Source: an uncultured Porphyromonadaceae bacterium
Lineage (GTDB): Bacteria; Bacteroidota; Bacteroidia; Bacteroidales; Coprobacteraceae
DNA length: 6,237 bases
Reading direction: 5' to 3'
NCBI GenBank assembly: GCA_900545915.1
Contig: URAV01000067.1
Span: 1 to 6,237, forward strand
Shown here: piece after piece, positions 1 to 6,172 of the stretch
Numbering within the stretch: the stretch's first letter is position 1
How the letters are laid out: the number at the start of each line of letters is the position of its first letter
The notes under the pieces: model-generated
What the model saw: the letters and a program-made list of their open reading frames with translations, nothing else
Database searches by the model: none
What the model was told of the DNA's origin: nothing
Program-made: the position numbers and the translations under genes

Positions 1-31
1 TCCTTTGCTCTACCAACTGAGCTATGGCACC
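1..31 (-). tRNA. tRNA gene, 5' part only (possibly tRNA-Phe)
   Basis: Read on the minus strand, the sequence fits a tRNA 5' half exactly: 7-base acceptor strand GGTGCCA, TA at positions 8-9, D-arm GCTC/GAGC closing an AGTTGGTA loop, A at position 26, then the 5' anticodon stem AAGGA. The window ends at that stem, so the anticodon is not visible. The D-arm and the AAGGA stem resemble bacterial tRNA-Phe, but this assignment is from family resemblance only. The gene lies downstream of thiL on the same strand and has its own promoter. Confidence 0.93.
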
Positions 32-47
32 ATCGTTTTTGCGTGTG

Positions 48-79
48 CAAAGATATGAATAATTTTATATTTGCACAAC
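48..79 (-). promoter_or_regulatory. Bacteroides-type promoter for the tRNA gene
   Basis: On the minus strand a -7 element TATCTTTG (55-48) matches TAnnTTTG. GTTG (79-76) sits as the -33 element, with 20 bases between its TTG and the -7. The predicted start is near base 41, about 10 bases before the mature tRNA. The bases after the -7 read GCACACGC, the same as after the first rRNA-type promoter at the other end of the window. Confidence 0.7.
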
Positions 80-96
80 ATTTTATTGGATATATT

Positions 97-1140
97 TTAG
101 TTTTCTTTGCTGAGGGAGTTCCAACCTTGAGCTTTTAATTCTATTTCAGTACCATCTCTGGTAATCATGTAAGCCCCAAGAGAAGGTGCTGTAATATGAC
201 CTATAATACGAATACCCGGAAGAGCTGAAATGTCATCATGTTTAGTCAATGGTACGGTAAACAACAGTTCATAATCCTCTCCACCATTGAGAGCGGCAGT
301 GATGAGACTCATATTAAATTCTTCTGCCATAACGGCTGTTTGGTAATCTATGGGGATTCGATCTTCGTAAATGCGACATCCGGTATGACTTTGTTTGCAT
401 ATATGCAGTAATTCAGAAGAGAGTCCGTCCGAAATATCCATCATTGCTGTTGGCACAATATTCCGTTTTGCCAGTTCTTCGATAATATCTTTACGAGCTT
501 CCGGTTTTAATTGTCTTTCAAGAAGATATTCTCTACCTTCAAAAGCGGGTTGGAAGTTTTTTTCTCCAGCAAAAACCTTTTTTTCTCGTTCGAGCAATTG
601 TAACCCCATGTAAGCAGCACCCAGATCTCCACTAACACAGATCAGATCATTTTCTTTAGCTCCATTTCTATATACGATTTTTTCTTGAGTTGCTTCACCT
701 ATGCAAGTAATGCTAATTGCTAATCCGGTGAGAGAAGCAGAAGTATCTCCTCCGATTAGATCTACATGATAAACATCGCAAGCAAGTTGAATGCCGGCAT
801 ATAATTGTTCTAAGTCTTCAACCGAGAAACGTTTTGAAATGCCTAAGGAAACCGTAATTTGTTTCGGTTGTCCGTTCATTGCATAAATATCTGAAAAATT
901 GACAACGGCAGATTTATATCCTAAATGTTTTAGAGGAACATAGGTTAAGTCGAAGTGGATACCTTCAAGTAGCAGATCGGTAGTTACCAATACTTGTTTT
1001 TCTTTATAGTCGAGTATGGCAGCATCATCCCCGATCCCTTTTAGCGTAGAGTCATTTTTTATTTCTACATGTTTGGTTAAATGGTCGATAAGTCCAAATT
1101 CACCAAGAGATGCTATTTCTGTACGTTTGAATTTTTCCAT
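97..1140 (-). CDS. thiL: thiamine-monophosphate kinase
   Basis: ThiL phosphorylates thiamine monophosphate with ATP to thiamine diphosphate, the last step of cofactor synthesis, in the cytosol. The 347-residue product has the family's PurM/AIR-synthase-like layout. Visible motifs are GIGDDAA (35-41), TTD (53-55), GGDTS (130-134), MDISDGL (234-240) and GGEDYELLF (286-294). The acidic clusters are those that bind Mg-ATP and the phosphate in this family. A Trp lies near the C-terminus (GWNSL, 339-343). I chose ATG at 1140. The reading frame runs open to a TTG at 1161, but that codon lies inside the terminator stem behind punA, and the homologous part begins around SLGEFGLI. The start is preceded by an A/T-rich leader without a Shine-Dalgarno sequence. 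The punA stop is 72 bases upstream. I found no separate promoter, so expression probably depends on read-through. Confidence 0.96.
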   Translation of the reverse strand: MEKFKRTEIASLGEFGLIDHLTKHVEIKNDSTLKGIGDDAAILDYKEKQVLVTTDLLLEGIHFDLTYVPLKHLGYKSAVVNFSDIYAMNGQPKQITVSLGISKRFSVEDLEQLYAGIQLACDVYHVDLIGGDTSASLTGLAISITCIGEATQEKIVYRNGAKENDLICVSGDLGAAYMGLQLLEREKKVFAGEKNFQPAFEGREYLLERQLKPEARKDIIEELAKRNIVPTAMMDISDGLSSELLHICKQSHTGCRIYEDRIPIDYQTAVMAEEFNMSLITAALNGGEDYELLFTVPLTKHDDISALPGIRIIGHITAPSLGAYMITRDGTEIELKAQGWNSLSKEN

Positions 1141-1158
1141 TTTATTTAAATTGATTAG

Positions 1159-1199
1159 CAAAATGCGGAGTGCTTTACAGATAAAGACTCCGCATTTTG
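1159..1199 (-). terminator. strong hairpin terminator behind punA
   Basis: A 13-base arm (1159-1171) pairs perfectly with 1187-1199 (AAAATGCGGAGT against ACTCCGCATTTT plus one outer C-G pair). The stem continues as CTTTA/TAAAG around a CAGA loop with one unpaired base at 1172. On the minus strand the 3' arm ends in TTTT. It starts 13 bases after the punA stop and ends 18 bases before the thiL ATG. The A/T ends make it potentially bidirectional, though no plus-strand gene ends here. Confidence 0.8.
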
Positions 1200-1212
1200 T
1201 TAGATATACCTT

Positions 1213-2025
1213 TTAGAACTGTTCTACGAGTTCTTTCATTATCAATGTCATTTTAGGCTGAGCCAGAGCTGCAGCTTTTTGTACTTCTTCGTGAGAAGCT
1301 TTCTCTACAATACCTTCAACTCCGAGATCGGTAATGACTGATATTGCAAATACTTCCATATCGCCATGACGGGCAACGATTACTTCCGGAACAGTAGACA
1401 TTCCGACAGCATCGCCACCTATGATTTTAAAATACTTGTATTCTGCAGGGGTTTCGAAAGTAGGGCCTTGTGTTCCTACATATACACCTTGTTGCAAATA
1501 TATGTTATTTTTTTCTGCAATCTCAAAAGCTTTTTTAATGAGTCGTTTAGAGTAAGCTTCACTCATATCCGGGAATCGAGGACCGAGCTCATTATAATTT
1601 TTCCCATGTAACGGGTGTTCTGGGAATAAGTTGATATGATCACGTATCACCATCAAATCTCCTACTTTAAAAGTCGGATTCATTCCTCCGGCAGCATTTG
1701 AAACAAACAAAGTTTTTACCCCTAATTGTTTCATGACGCGTACCGGGAAAGTAACTTGCTTCATATCGTAACCTTCATAAAAATGGAATCGGCCTTGCAT
1801 TGCCATGACGTCTTTAGTGCCTAGTTTTCCGAAAATGAGCTTTCCGCTGTGTCCTTCTACCGTAGAGATCGGAAAATTAGGAATATCTTTGTATGCCAGT
1901 TCTTTCTGATCGGTAATGTGGTTTACTAGTTCGCCTAAACCTGTACCCAATATAATTGCTGTTTCGGGAATAATTGGAAACCGTTCTTTAATAAATGCTG
2001 CGGTTTCTTTAATTTTTTCAATCAT
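1213..2025 (-). CDS. punA: purine nucleoside phosphorylase (trimeric PNP class)
   Basis: This cytosolic enzyme splits purine nucleosides with phosphate into free base and (deoxy)ribose 1-phosphate for salvage. At 270 residues it has the usual length of the homotrimeric class. Motifs in order are ILGTGLG (25-31, phosphate loop), GHSG (58-61), QGRFHFYEGY (77-86, catalytic-site His), SNAAGG (109-114), GPTFETPAEY (187-196, with Glu191 at the base-binding Glu position) and GGDAVGMSTVPEVIVARH (203-220). Asp233 in VITDLG occupies the place of human PNP Asn243, which contacts O6/N7 of the base. Substrate range may therefore extend to 6-amino purines, which is an inference. ATG at 2025 is preceded by an A/T-rich leader and a -7 element at 2061-2068. 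A strong hairpin follows the stop. Confidence 0.96.
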   Translation of the reverse strand: MIEKIKETAAFIKERFPIIPETAIILGTGLGELVNHITDQKELAYKDIPNFPISTVEGHSGKLIFGKLGTKDVMAMQGRFHFYEGYDMKQVTFPVRVMKQLGVKTLFVSNAAGGMNPTFKVGDLMVIRDHINLFPEHPLHGKNYNELGPRFPDMSEAYSKRLIKKAFEIAEKNNIYLQQGVYVGTQGPTFETPAEYKYFKIIGGDAVGMSTVPEVIVARHGDMEVFAISVITDLGVEGIVEKASHEEVQKAAALAQPKMTLIMKELVEQF

Positions 2026-2060
2026 AGCTAATTCGGTTTTTTAGATAATTTATTTGATAA

Positions 2061-2068
2061 CAAATATA
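2061..2068 (-). promoter_or_regulatory. candidate -7 promoter element for punA
   Basis: The minus strand reads TATATTTG, a perfect TAnnTTTG, ending 36 bases before the punA ATG. The region about 20 bases upstream (near 2088-2092) shows no TTTG or TTG, so the -33 element is weak or missing. Expected start is near 2054. The promoter lies in the 104-base gap behind lpxK, which suggests that punA is at least partly transcribed on its own. Confidence 0.5.
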
Positions 2069-2070
2069 GC

Positions 2071-2097
2071 AAAAAACTTTGAATAAGGATTCTTATT
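2071..2097 (-). terminator. possible weak terminator behind lpxK
   Basis: On the minus strand AATAAG and CTTATT can pair around a 4-base loop (arms 2092-2097 and 2082-2087). A run of six T (2076-2071) follows after 5 bases. The stem is only 6 bp and nearly all A-T, so it may be leaky or chance. It lies 33 bases after the lpxK stop and overlaps the punA promoter spacer. Confidence 0.25.
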
Positions 2098-2129
2098 TCT
2101 CTAAAACACTACTGTTGCAGACCTTTTAA

Positions 2130-3251
2130 TTAGGACATTTTTATTGTTTTGGGAATATAGTTTTTTCTATTTTTGATGATAATATCTTTTATCTGTGCAT
2201 CAAAAGCAGTACCTTGATCTTGTAAAAAACATATTTTAAGGGGCAGATAATATAGATTTTGTTTTATTTCATTCGTTAAATGAGAATTATGAATGAGTCT
2301 GGCTGCATCTTTTTCTGTTACGATTATATGAGGCAAAGTATTGCCATTCTTCATTTTTAATGCTTTGTTCCGAATCTTTTCTATGTCTTTTGCACTAAAG
2401 CTATGATGATCCGGGAAACATAAACTCTCTGTCTTAGATACAAAATTTTGAATATATTGTATGAATGGTTGAGGTGAAGCAATTCCAGAGATCAATAAAG
2501 CTTTATCTTTTCCTATACTTGTCATAGATATAGGGTTTTGAATTTCATCAGGAAATACAGGCATTAATTCATCGTAACATAATCCGGTAAAATATAATCG
2601 TTGATATGGATATAATTGCAGGCGTTTCGAAATAATTCTGAAATCGATGGGTTTTATATCTTTGGGGCATTTGGTTACAATAACGATTTGTGCACGAGAT
2701 TTTTCTCCTATCGGTTCTCTTAATCTTCCGTATGGAAGGAGTTTATCTTCATAGATCATCCGGTTGAAATCAGATAGTAAAATAGATGTAGAGGGTGTCA
2801 CATATCTATGCTGGAAAGCGTCATCTAATAAAATGACATCTATTTCAGGAGTAAGTTGCATTAGTTTTTCTATACCTCTTCGACGGTTACTATCTACGGC
2901 TACTACGATTTCGGGAAACTTATGTTTTATTTGAAAAGGTTCGTCTCCGATTTCTCTCGCTGTAGAAGAATTGTTTGCTAAAATGAATCCTCTGGTTTTT
3001 CTTTTATATCCTCGACTTAAAATCGCGATACGATACGAAGACATTAATAATCGTATTAAATATTCGATATGCGGTGTTTTACCTGTACCTCCTACTGTAA
3101 TATTTCCTACAGATAAGATAGGTATATCGTAACTTTTGCTACGTAAAATATCCCAATCGAAAAGTTTATTTCTCAATCTTACTCCTAATCCGTAAATGAG
3201 GGAAAACGGAGATAACCACTTATATAGTTTTACATTTTCCTCCTCCAGCAT
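2130..3251 (-). CDS. lpxK: tetraacyldisaccharide 4'-kinase
   Basis: LpxK uses ATP to add the 4'-phosphate to the lipid A disaccharide at the cytoplasmic face of the inner membrane (Raetz pathway). The 373 residues are slightly longer than many LpxK proteins. A hydrophobic N-terminal segment (about 12-28) fits the family's membrane-associated helix. The P-loop GGTGKTPH is at 54-61. Further family blocks are SRGYKRKTRGF (79-89), GDEP (102-105), DDAFQHR (143-149), LLPYGRLREP (171-180), FPDHHSF (279-285) and VTEKDAARL (311-319). The Walker A Lys and the DD and HH pairs expected for catalysis are all present. ATG at 3251 is the only sensible start, since an in-frame TAA lies two codons upstream. 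The sppA stop is 25 bases upstream, so the two genes are likely co-transcribed. Confidence 0.97.
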   Translation of the reverse strand: MLEEENVKLYKWLSPFSLIYGLGVRLRNKLFDWDILRSKSYDIPILSVGNITVGGTGKTPHIEYLIRLLMSSYRIAILSRGYKRKTRGFILANNSSTAREIGDEPFQIKHKFPEIVVAVDSNRRRGIEKLMQLTPEIDVILLDDAFQHRYVTPSTSILLSDFNRMIYEDKLLPYGRLREPIGEKSRAQIVIVTKCPKDIKPIDFRIISKRLQLYPYQRLYFTGLCYDELMPVFPDEIQNPISMTSIGKDKALLISGIASPQPFIQYIQNFVSKTESLCFPDHHSFSAKDIEKIRNKALKMKNGNTLPHIIVTEKDAARLIHNSHLTNEIKQNLYYLPLKICFLQDQGTAFDAQIKDIIIKNRKNYIPKTIKMS

Positions 3252-3276
3252 TCTTTATGAGCTTTAATTATGTTTG

Positions 3277-5025
3277 TTATTCTATTTCTATATTTTCCAT
3301 TTGAGCTTGAATCGGGTCGATCTGCTTTATTTGTTCCAATATTTTTCGATGATGATACTCGTCACCTAAAAATAATCGCATAAAAGATTGTGAAACTCCA
3401 TTTCTGAGTTCATTCATCAGTTCTTCATAAAAACTTTTTTTCTTTGGATATTCAGTAACTTCATAATCTGTTATGTTACATTCTTTTGCAATCCATTCGG
3501 TTGCTTTTTGCATATCGCCGAGTTCGTCTATTAATCCTATTTTTAAAGCATCTTTCCCGCTCCATACCCGTCCTTCAGCAATATTTTTTATTTGATCGAC
3601 CGACATTTTTCGTCCTTGGGCACAACGTTTTACAAAAAGGTCGTAACCGCGATTTATATATGTTTGCATTTTTTGTTTTTCATCGGCTGTCATGGGACGC
3701 TCTATGGTTGGAAAAGCTCCGTATCTGTTTGTTTTTACTTCGTCGAATGATAATCCGATTTTCTCTGAAAGCAATTTTTGTGCATTAGGAACGAGTCCGA
3801 ATATACCTATTGAACCGGTTAGTGTTGCAGGATTTGCAAAAATACGATCTGCTCCGCAAGATAAATAATAACCGCCAGATGCTGCATAATCTCCCATCGA
3901 TACGGCAACTGGTTTTATTTGTTTCAACTGCTTTACTGCATGCCAGATCTGTTCAGATCCAAAAGCGCTTCCTCCGGGAGAATTTACTCTAAGTACAACT
4001 CCTTTTACAGACTCGTCGTCTTGAACTTCTTTTAGAGTTCGTACCAGTTTGTCAGATATAATGCCGTTCGAAGATATTCCGTCTATACTACCTACTGCAT
4101 ATACTATGGCAATCCGGTCTTTTGATCTGGCTTTTTTAGTTGTAGATACAATATCTGTTGGAGATGCCCAATTAATATCATTAATATTTTCGACACCGCA
4201 AAGCTGCGTTAAAAAAGATTCTACTTCCGGACGGTATAATAAAGAATCTACAAGTTTGGTTTCCTGTACCCATTGAGGCTCTTGTAAAGAAACTAATGAG
4301 TCGGCATAATCGTTCAGTATGTATTTTTCTATTTGACGCTCTTCTGCGATGTCAGAGATAATAGTTTCCCATATCGAGTTTAAGTATGATTCGGTTTGTT
4401 TTCGATTTGCTTCACTCATTTGAGTGGTTATATAAGGCTCTACGGCAGATTTGTAAGTCCCTACACGAAATACTTGCATTTCAACCCCTATTTTATCGAG
4501 TATATTTTTATAGAAGGTAGGATTGGTGCTTAATCCTCTAAAATCCAGCATTCCAATTGTGTTCATGAACACCCAGTCGGCTACAGTTGCTAAATAATAT
4601 TCTCTTTGGGTGTACATATCGGCATACGCCACAATAAATTTACCGCTTTTTTTGAAATCGAATAGAGCATTACGTATTTCTTCGATAGAAGCATAACCTC
4701 CGATAAAATTTGAAATATCCAAATAAATACCAGTGATATTATTATCCCATTTTGCTATCTGAATAGCTTTTAGTATTTCGTCTAGCCCTGATTTCGGAAT
4801 ATACTCCCCTGAATTTAAAATATTTAGAGGATCATCTTTCGCTCGTTCGGTGAGTTCTCCTTCTAATTTTAATCTTAAAATGGTATTCTCTTTAGAAGTA
4901 TAGCTCGGAGTTGTTGAAATAGTCGCAAAACTTATAACAGAACCGACAAAAAGCCAGAATAATAATATTCCGGCAATGAAAACACCTAATACACAGGCGA
5001 ATGTCGTTTTGAAAAAACTTTTCAT
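3277..5025 (-). CDS. sppA: signal peptide peptidase SppA, 67K (long) type
   Basis: SppA is an inner-membrane serine protease that degrades cleaved signal peptides. The 582-residue length marks the long form with two tandem ClpP-like domains, as in E. coli SppA. One N-terminal membrane segment (about 8-36) should leave the rest outside the cytoplasmic membrane. The N-terminal domain carries the general-base Lys192 in GTYKSAVEPY (189-198). The C-terminal domain carries the nucleophile Ser383 in DYAASGGYY (379-387), followed by the family signature ANPATLTGSIGIFG (397-410). VNSPGGSAFGSE (347-358) supplies the oxyanion-region glycines. The Ser/Lys dyad is therefore intact. ATG at 5025 directly precedes the positively charged MKSFFKTTF, a normal start for a membrane anchor. 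It leads the minus-strand run and is followed by lpxK after 25 bases. Confidence 0.97.
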   Translation of the reverse strand: MKSFFKTTFACVLGVFIAGILLFWLFVGSVISFATISTTPSYTSKENTILRLKLEGELTERAKDDPLNILNSGEYIPKSGLDEILKAIQIAKWDNNITGIYLDISNFIGGYASIEEIRNALFDFKKSGKFIVAYADMYTQREYYLATVADWVFMNTIGMLDFRGLSTNPTFYKNILDKIGVEMQVFRVGTYKSAVEPYITTQMSEANRKQTESYLNSIWETIISDIAEERQIEKYILNDYADSLVSLQEPQWVQETKLVDSLLYRPEVESFLTQLCGVENINDINWASPTDIVSTTKKARSKDRIAIVYAVGSIDGISSNGIISDKLVRTLKEVQDDESVKGVVLRVNSPGGSAFGSEQIWHAVKQLKQIKPVAVSMGDYAASGGYYLSCGADRIFANPATLTGSIGIFGLVPNAQKLLSEKIGLSFDEVKTNRYGAFPTIERPMTADEKQKMQTYINRGYDLFVKRCAQGRKMSVDQIKNIAEGRVWSGKDALKIGLIDELGDMQKATEWIAKECNITDYEVTEYPKKKSFYEELMNELRNGVSQSFMRLFLGDEYHHRKILEQIKQIDPIQAQMENIEIE

Positions 5026-5075
5026 ATTAAGTATTCATTTTTGTTGTAAAAAACAAGAAATATAAGATTTCCAAG

Positions 5076-5083
5076 CAAATATA
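5076..5083 (-). promoter_or_regulatory. candidate -7 promoter element for sppA-lpxK
   Basis: The minus strand reads TATATTTG, a perfect TAnnTTTG, 50 bases before the sppA ATG. About 20 bases further upstream the sequence is A/T-rich without a clear TTTG, so the -33 element is weak. Predicted start near 5069 would leave a leader of about 44 bases. Confidence 0.5.
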
Positions 5084-5172
5084 AGGCTTTTTTTGTTAAA
5101 AGAATATTTTCCATTATGAAATGGATGACTTTATACCTTTCTTAAAATTTTTATATAGAACAAACATTTCTC

Positions 5173-5200
5173 TTTGGTTGTTCTAAAAGCAGTATAAATC
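5173..5200 (+). promoter_or_regulatory. weak candidate promoter for the DJ-1 family gene
   Basis: TTTG at 5173-5176 is followed after 16 bases by TATAAATC (5193-5200), which only half matches TAnnTTTG. The spacing is short for the Bacteroides consensus and the resulting leader would be about 10 bases. No better plus-strand candidate was found in the 192-base spacer shared with sppA. TACCTTTC at 5134-5141 is a near match but lacks a -33 element. Confidence 0.25.
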
Positions 5201-5217
5201 TATAATATATAATTGTT

Positions 5218-5772
5218 ATGAAAACATCTTATTTATTTCTTTCTAATGGCTTTGAAGAAATTGAAGCAATTACGATTATTGATATTCTACGTCGTGCAAA
5301 AATAGATTTAAAAATAGTTTCAATGGGAGAGGATCGGACTGTAATCGGTGAGCATGGCATTACATTAATGGCGGATGTCCTGTATTCTAAAACAAAATGG
5401 GATAACTCTGAATTTTTTATTTTGCCCGGAGGAATTGGTAGTACAAAAGATCTTTTTATGAATGATTCTTTAAAAATGGATATTTTGGAACATTATAATC
5501 AAGGACGTTATATTGCAGCTATCGGAGAATCACCTGCTATATTAGGAGAACTGGGTATTTTGAATGAAAAGAATGCGACAGCACTTCCTGCATACATGAA
5601 CTTTTTGCAGGGGGCTACTTATACGGGGCTTCCGATCGAAATTCAGGATAATGTTATTACTGGGCGTGGAGCGGCTGACTCTTTGAAATTTGCTATCGGT
5701 ATAGTTTCTATGTTAAAAGGTAAAGATGTTGCCGATGAGGTCTCTAAAGAATTGTTGCTGATTGTTGGGTAG
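5218..5772 (+). CDS. DJ-1/PfpI (ThiJ) family protein lacking the nucleophilic cysteine
   Basis: The 184-residue length and fold motifs match single-domain DJ-1/YajL proteins. The N-terminal strand and GFEEIEA (11-17) place Glu16 at the conserved acidic position. FFILPGG (66-72) is the family's PGG loop, IAAIGESPAILGELGIL (99-115) is the nucleophile-elbow region, and VITGRGAADSLKFAIGIV (146-163) corresponds to the RGPGTS-like C-terminal block. In DJ-1 and YajL the elbow reads AICAAP or similar, but here the Cys is Gly103 (codon GGA, 5524-5526). The usual ATC(Y/F)P motif after it reads ATALP. The protein contains no cysteine at all. The frame is otherwise intact, so it is not an obvious pseudogene. 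Glyoxalase, deglycase or redox activity that needs the Cys is unlikely, and the function is unknown. The old name ThiJ does not imply thiamine synthesis. ATG at 5218 has no Shine-Dalgarno sequence, as is common in Bacteroidota. Confidence 0.9.
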   Translation: MKTSYLFLSNGFEEIEAITIIDILRRAKIDLKIVSMGEDRTVIGEHGITLMADVLYSKTKWDNSEFFILPGGIGSTKDLFMNDSLKMDILEHYNQGRYIAAIGESPAILGELGILNEKNATALPAYMNFLQGATYTGLPIEIQDNVITGRGAADSLKFAIGIVSMLKGKDVADEVSKELLLIVG

Positions 5773-5808
5773 TTATTTGCAATTTGTTTAAAAATTGTCT
5801 GTTATAAG

Positions 5809-5834
5809 GTATTTATTTAGTCCTTTAGAAATAC
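5809..5834 (+). terminator. possible weak hairpin behind the DJ-1 family gene
   Basis: GTATTT (5809-5814) can pair with AAATAC (5829-5834) around a 14-base loop. Runs of six T (5845-5850) and seven T (5852-5858) follow, 10 or more bases later. The stem is short and A/T-rich and the T tracts are too far away for a classic terminator. The stronger hairpin at 5930 is the likelier end of this transcript. Confidence 0.2.
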
Positions 5835-5929
5835 TTTTCGACCTTTTTTAGTTTTTTTGCCTCATGTAGCTAGCTTGCTCCTTATCGAGATGGAGAAATA
5901 TTTTCGAAAATGTTTAAGTAAAATTTAAG

Positions 5930-5979
5930 CAGGCTCTAACTTTATACATTTTTCTAAAGTTAGGCCTGTAATTTTTTTT
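5930..5979 (+). terminator. strong rho-independent terminator
   Basis: CAGGCTCTAACTTTA (5930-5944) pairs with TAAAGTTAGGCCTG (5955-5968) over 14 bp with one bulged T, around a 10-base loop. TAA and then eight T (5972-5979) follow. It stands 157 bases after the DJ-1 family stop and shields the downstream stable-RNA promoters from read-through. Confidence 0.85.
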
Positions 5980-6052
5980 ATAAATAAATTGTTGTAAATC
6001 TGCATGTTTGCATCTATTTAGTAGAAATATTTAAAAAAAATGTCATAAAAAA

Positions 6053-6084
6053 TTTGGAAGGTGAGATGGAATGTATTACTTTTG
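6053..6084 (+). promoter_or_regulatory. rRNA-type promoter P1
   Basis: TTTG (6053-6056), a 20-base spacer and TACTTTTG (6077-6084) match the Bacteroides promoter consensus at every defined base. Upstream is a very A-rich stretch (about 6025-6052) that could act as an UP element. Predicted start is near 6091. The bases after the -7 read GCACACGC, as at the tRNA promoter at the left end of the window. Confidence 0.75.
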
Positions 6085-6135
6085 CACACGCTTTTCGGGA
6101 GAGAGAGGCTGTATAAGAAAAGGTCAAGAGTTTTT

Positions 6136-6166
6136 TTTGATATATAAAAAAAGAACCTTATATTTG
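6136..6166 (+). promoter_or_regulatory. rRNA-type promoter P2
   Basis: TTTG (6136-6139, the end of a T8 tract), a 19-base A/T-rich spacer and TATATTTG (6159-6166) form a full consensus promoter, with its -7 element 82 bases downstream of that of P1. Predicted start is near 6173. A tandem pair this strong, insulated by a terminator, is typical of an rRNA operon. Confidence 0.8.
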
Positions 6167-6172
6167 CAGTCC

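Noticed and set aside
1141..1161. N-terminal extension of ThiL from a TTG at 1161
   Set aside because: The seven extra codons start inside the stem of the punA terminator and lie outside the conserved part of the protein. ATG at 1140 with its A/T-rich leader is the simpler start.
3486..3992. Plus-strand open frames opposite sppA (100 and 60 residues)
   Set aside because: They lie wholly antisense to a well-conserved gene with intact catalytic motifs, show no recognisable domain and have no promoter. The same holds for the plus-strand frames opposite thiL and punA and the one at 4049-4276.
5029..5040. Three-codon upstream frame (ATG AAT ACT TAA) ahead of sppA
   Set aside because: Such short frames arise often in A/T-rich leaders, and nothing marks this one as translated.
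5110..5125. Inverted repeat TCCATT/AATGGA between sppA and the DJ-1 family gene, considered as an operator
   Set aside because: The arms are 6 bp with a 4-base loop, there is no second copy, and no regulator gene is nearby. The expected chance frequency is too high to call it a site.
5890..5928. Small frame encoding MEKYFRKCLSKI, ending just before the terminator
   Set aside because: It has 12 codons and no ribosome-binding site or promoter of its own. It has no regulatory amino-acid run and its stop precedes a terminator that serves the upstream gene. Chance is the better explanation.
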